The position numbers and the translations under genes are program-made. A DNA stretch of 64,000 nucleotides, from contig NZ_CP110128.1 in NCBI RefSeq assembly GCF_028471945.1, forward strand, positions 3,150,501 through 3,214,500, in the 5' to 3' direction. Shown piece after piece: positions 63,591-64,000 of this stretch (positions are counted from its first letter, which is position 1; each line of letters begins with the position of its first letter). The stretch is from Pseudomonas sp. WJP1 (GTDB taxonomy: Bacteria > Pseudomonadota > Gammaproteobacteria > Pseudomonadales > Pseudomonadaceae). The notes beneath the pieces were generated by a model. It was not told the DNA's origin and ran no database searches. It was given only the letters and a program-made list of their open reading frames with translations.

Positions 63591-64000
63591 TCAGGCAGCC
63601 CCTTCGTTTTCTTCAACGTGGTCGAAACGTACGACCCGACGGTTGCTCTGGTCACCGAACAAGAGTTTTTCCAGGACAAAGATCAGCGTCAGCAGACCGC
63701 CCACGGGAATCGGCATGTAGGTGATGCCCACGCGCAGGGTCGGCAGGGCGCTCATGAACTGGTTCCAGGTCGACAGGCACAGCTTGCTGCCCCAGACGGT
63801 CATGAACAGGCAGATGGTTGCCATCAGCAATTGGGAAAACACGCTCATGGCCTGGCGCAGTTGCGGCGACATGCGGTCAGTGAGCATGGCCACCGCCATG
63901 TGCGAACCGGAACGGTAACTGGCGGCGGCGCCGATGAAGGTGAAGACCATCATCAGCAGGATCGCCGTGGGCTCGGGCCAGCTCGAGCCGGTGCCGAGCA
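63591..64000 (-). CDS. TRAP transporter small permease (DctQ-type), 5' end off window
   Basis: At least 136 residues with the start beyond the window. SSWPEPTAILLMMVFTFIGA, SYRSGSHMAVAMLTDRMSPQ and PIPVGGLLTLIFVLEKLLFG are the DctQ signatures; four membrane segments are expected and at least three are seen. It is immediately followed by dctM (adjacent stop and start), so the two permeases are co-translated. Confidence 0.92.
   Translation of the reverse strand, partial: LGTGSSWPEPTAILLMMVFTFIGAAASYRSGSHMAVAMLTDRMSPQLRQAMSVFSQLLMATICLFMTVWGSKLCLSTWNQFMSALPTLRVGITYMPIPVGGLLTLIFVLEKLLFGDQSNRRVVRFDHVEENEGAA

Overview
The window looks like a chromosomal segment of a Pseudomonas of the fluorescens/putida lineage. 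The evidence is high GC, Pseudomonas-style REP sequences (GTAGGAGC-headed hairpins) between many genes, a complete bkdR-bkdA1-bkdA2-bkdB-lpdV locus, an lhpABFE-type hydroxyproline operon, an OprD-family porin and many LysR regulators. No rRNA, tRNA, prophage or CRISPR array was seen. The assignment rests on gene content and repeats only.

Layout. (1) 1-5926: a five-gene minus-strand operon (LLM-type flavin monooxygenase, flavin reductase, MFS carrier, GFA protein, DUF1329 protein) diverges from a LysR gene. (2) 6227-10341: a plus-strand cluster of an APC permease, an SDR, an NAD-dependent epimerase/dehydratase and a polysaccharide-deacetylase-fold hydrolase; its substrate is unknown. (3) 10469-13130: universal stress protein, adenosine-specific kinase family protein, patatin. 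(4) 13436-29918: a hydroxyproline island. LhpA epimerises trans-4-hydroxy-L-proline; the three-subunit dehydrogenase LhpB/F/E oxidises the D-isomer; LhpC deaminates the pyrroline; an aldehyde dehydrogenase makes 2-oxoglutarate. An aconitase-X protein, a second proline-racemase-family protein and LhpD cover the 3-hydroxyproline branch. An ABC transporter and an MFS carrier provide uptake; AraC and GntR regulators are present. A shared palindrome, TCGTATACGA, lies before lhpC and before the transporter operon, with a one-mismatch copy at the gntR start.

(5) 29967-34933: LysR, a PrpF/GalD-family isomerase, a CitMHS carrier and an OprD porin form a probable tricarboxylate uptake locus. (6) 35024-41199: SYLF protein, a REP-associated transposase embedded in REPs, M20 dipeptidase, topoisomerase III, DUF427 protein. 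(7) 41315-47352: two copies of a large near-palindromic repeat with a REP pair at the centre bracket an MHS transporter, a GMC oxidoreductase and a LysR gene. (8) 47439-52364: AlkC-like DNA glycosylase, Kef-type K+/H+ antiporter, emfourin and protealysin pair, FKBP. (9) 52431-59326: ilvE next to the branched-chain keto-acid dehydrogenase operon and bkdR, joining transamination to oxidative decarboxylation of Val/Leu/Ile. (10) 59340-64000: persulfide-dioxygenase-like MBL protein divergent from a TSUP exporter, an aldose-1-epimerase-like protein, and a TRAP transporter cut by the window end.

The items most worth a second look are the Ser/Thr active-site variant of the proline racemase fold, the shared palindromic operator, the large palindromic REP-cored repeat and its solitary end near lhpD, the uncharacterised clusters 1-5926 and 6227-10341, the PrpF-CitMHS-OprD locus, and REPs that supply stop codons or a C-terminal tail to neighbouring genes.
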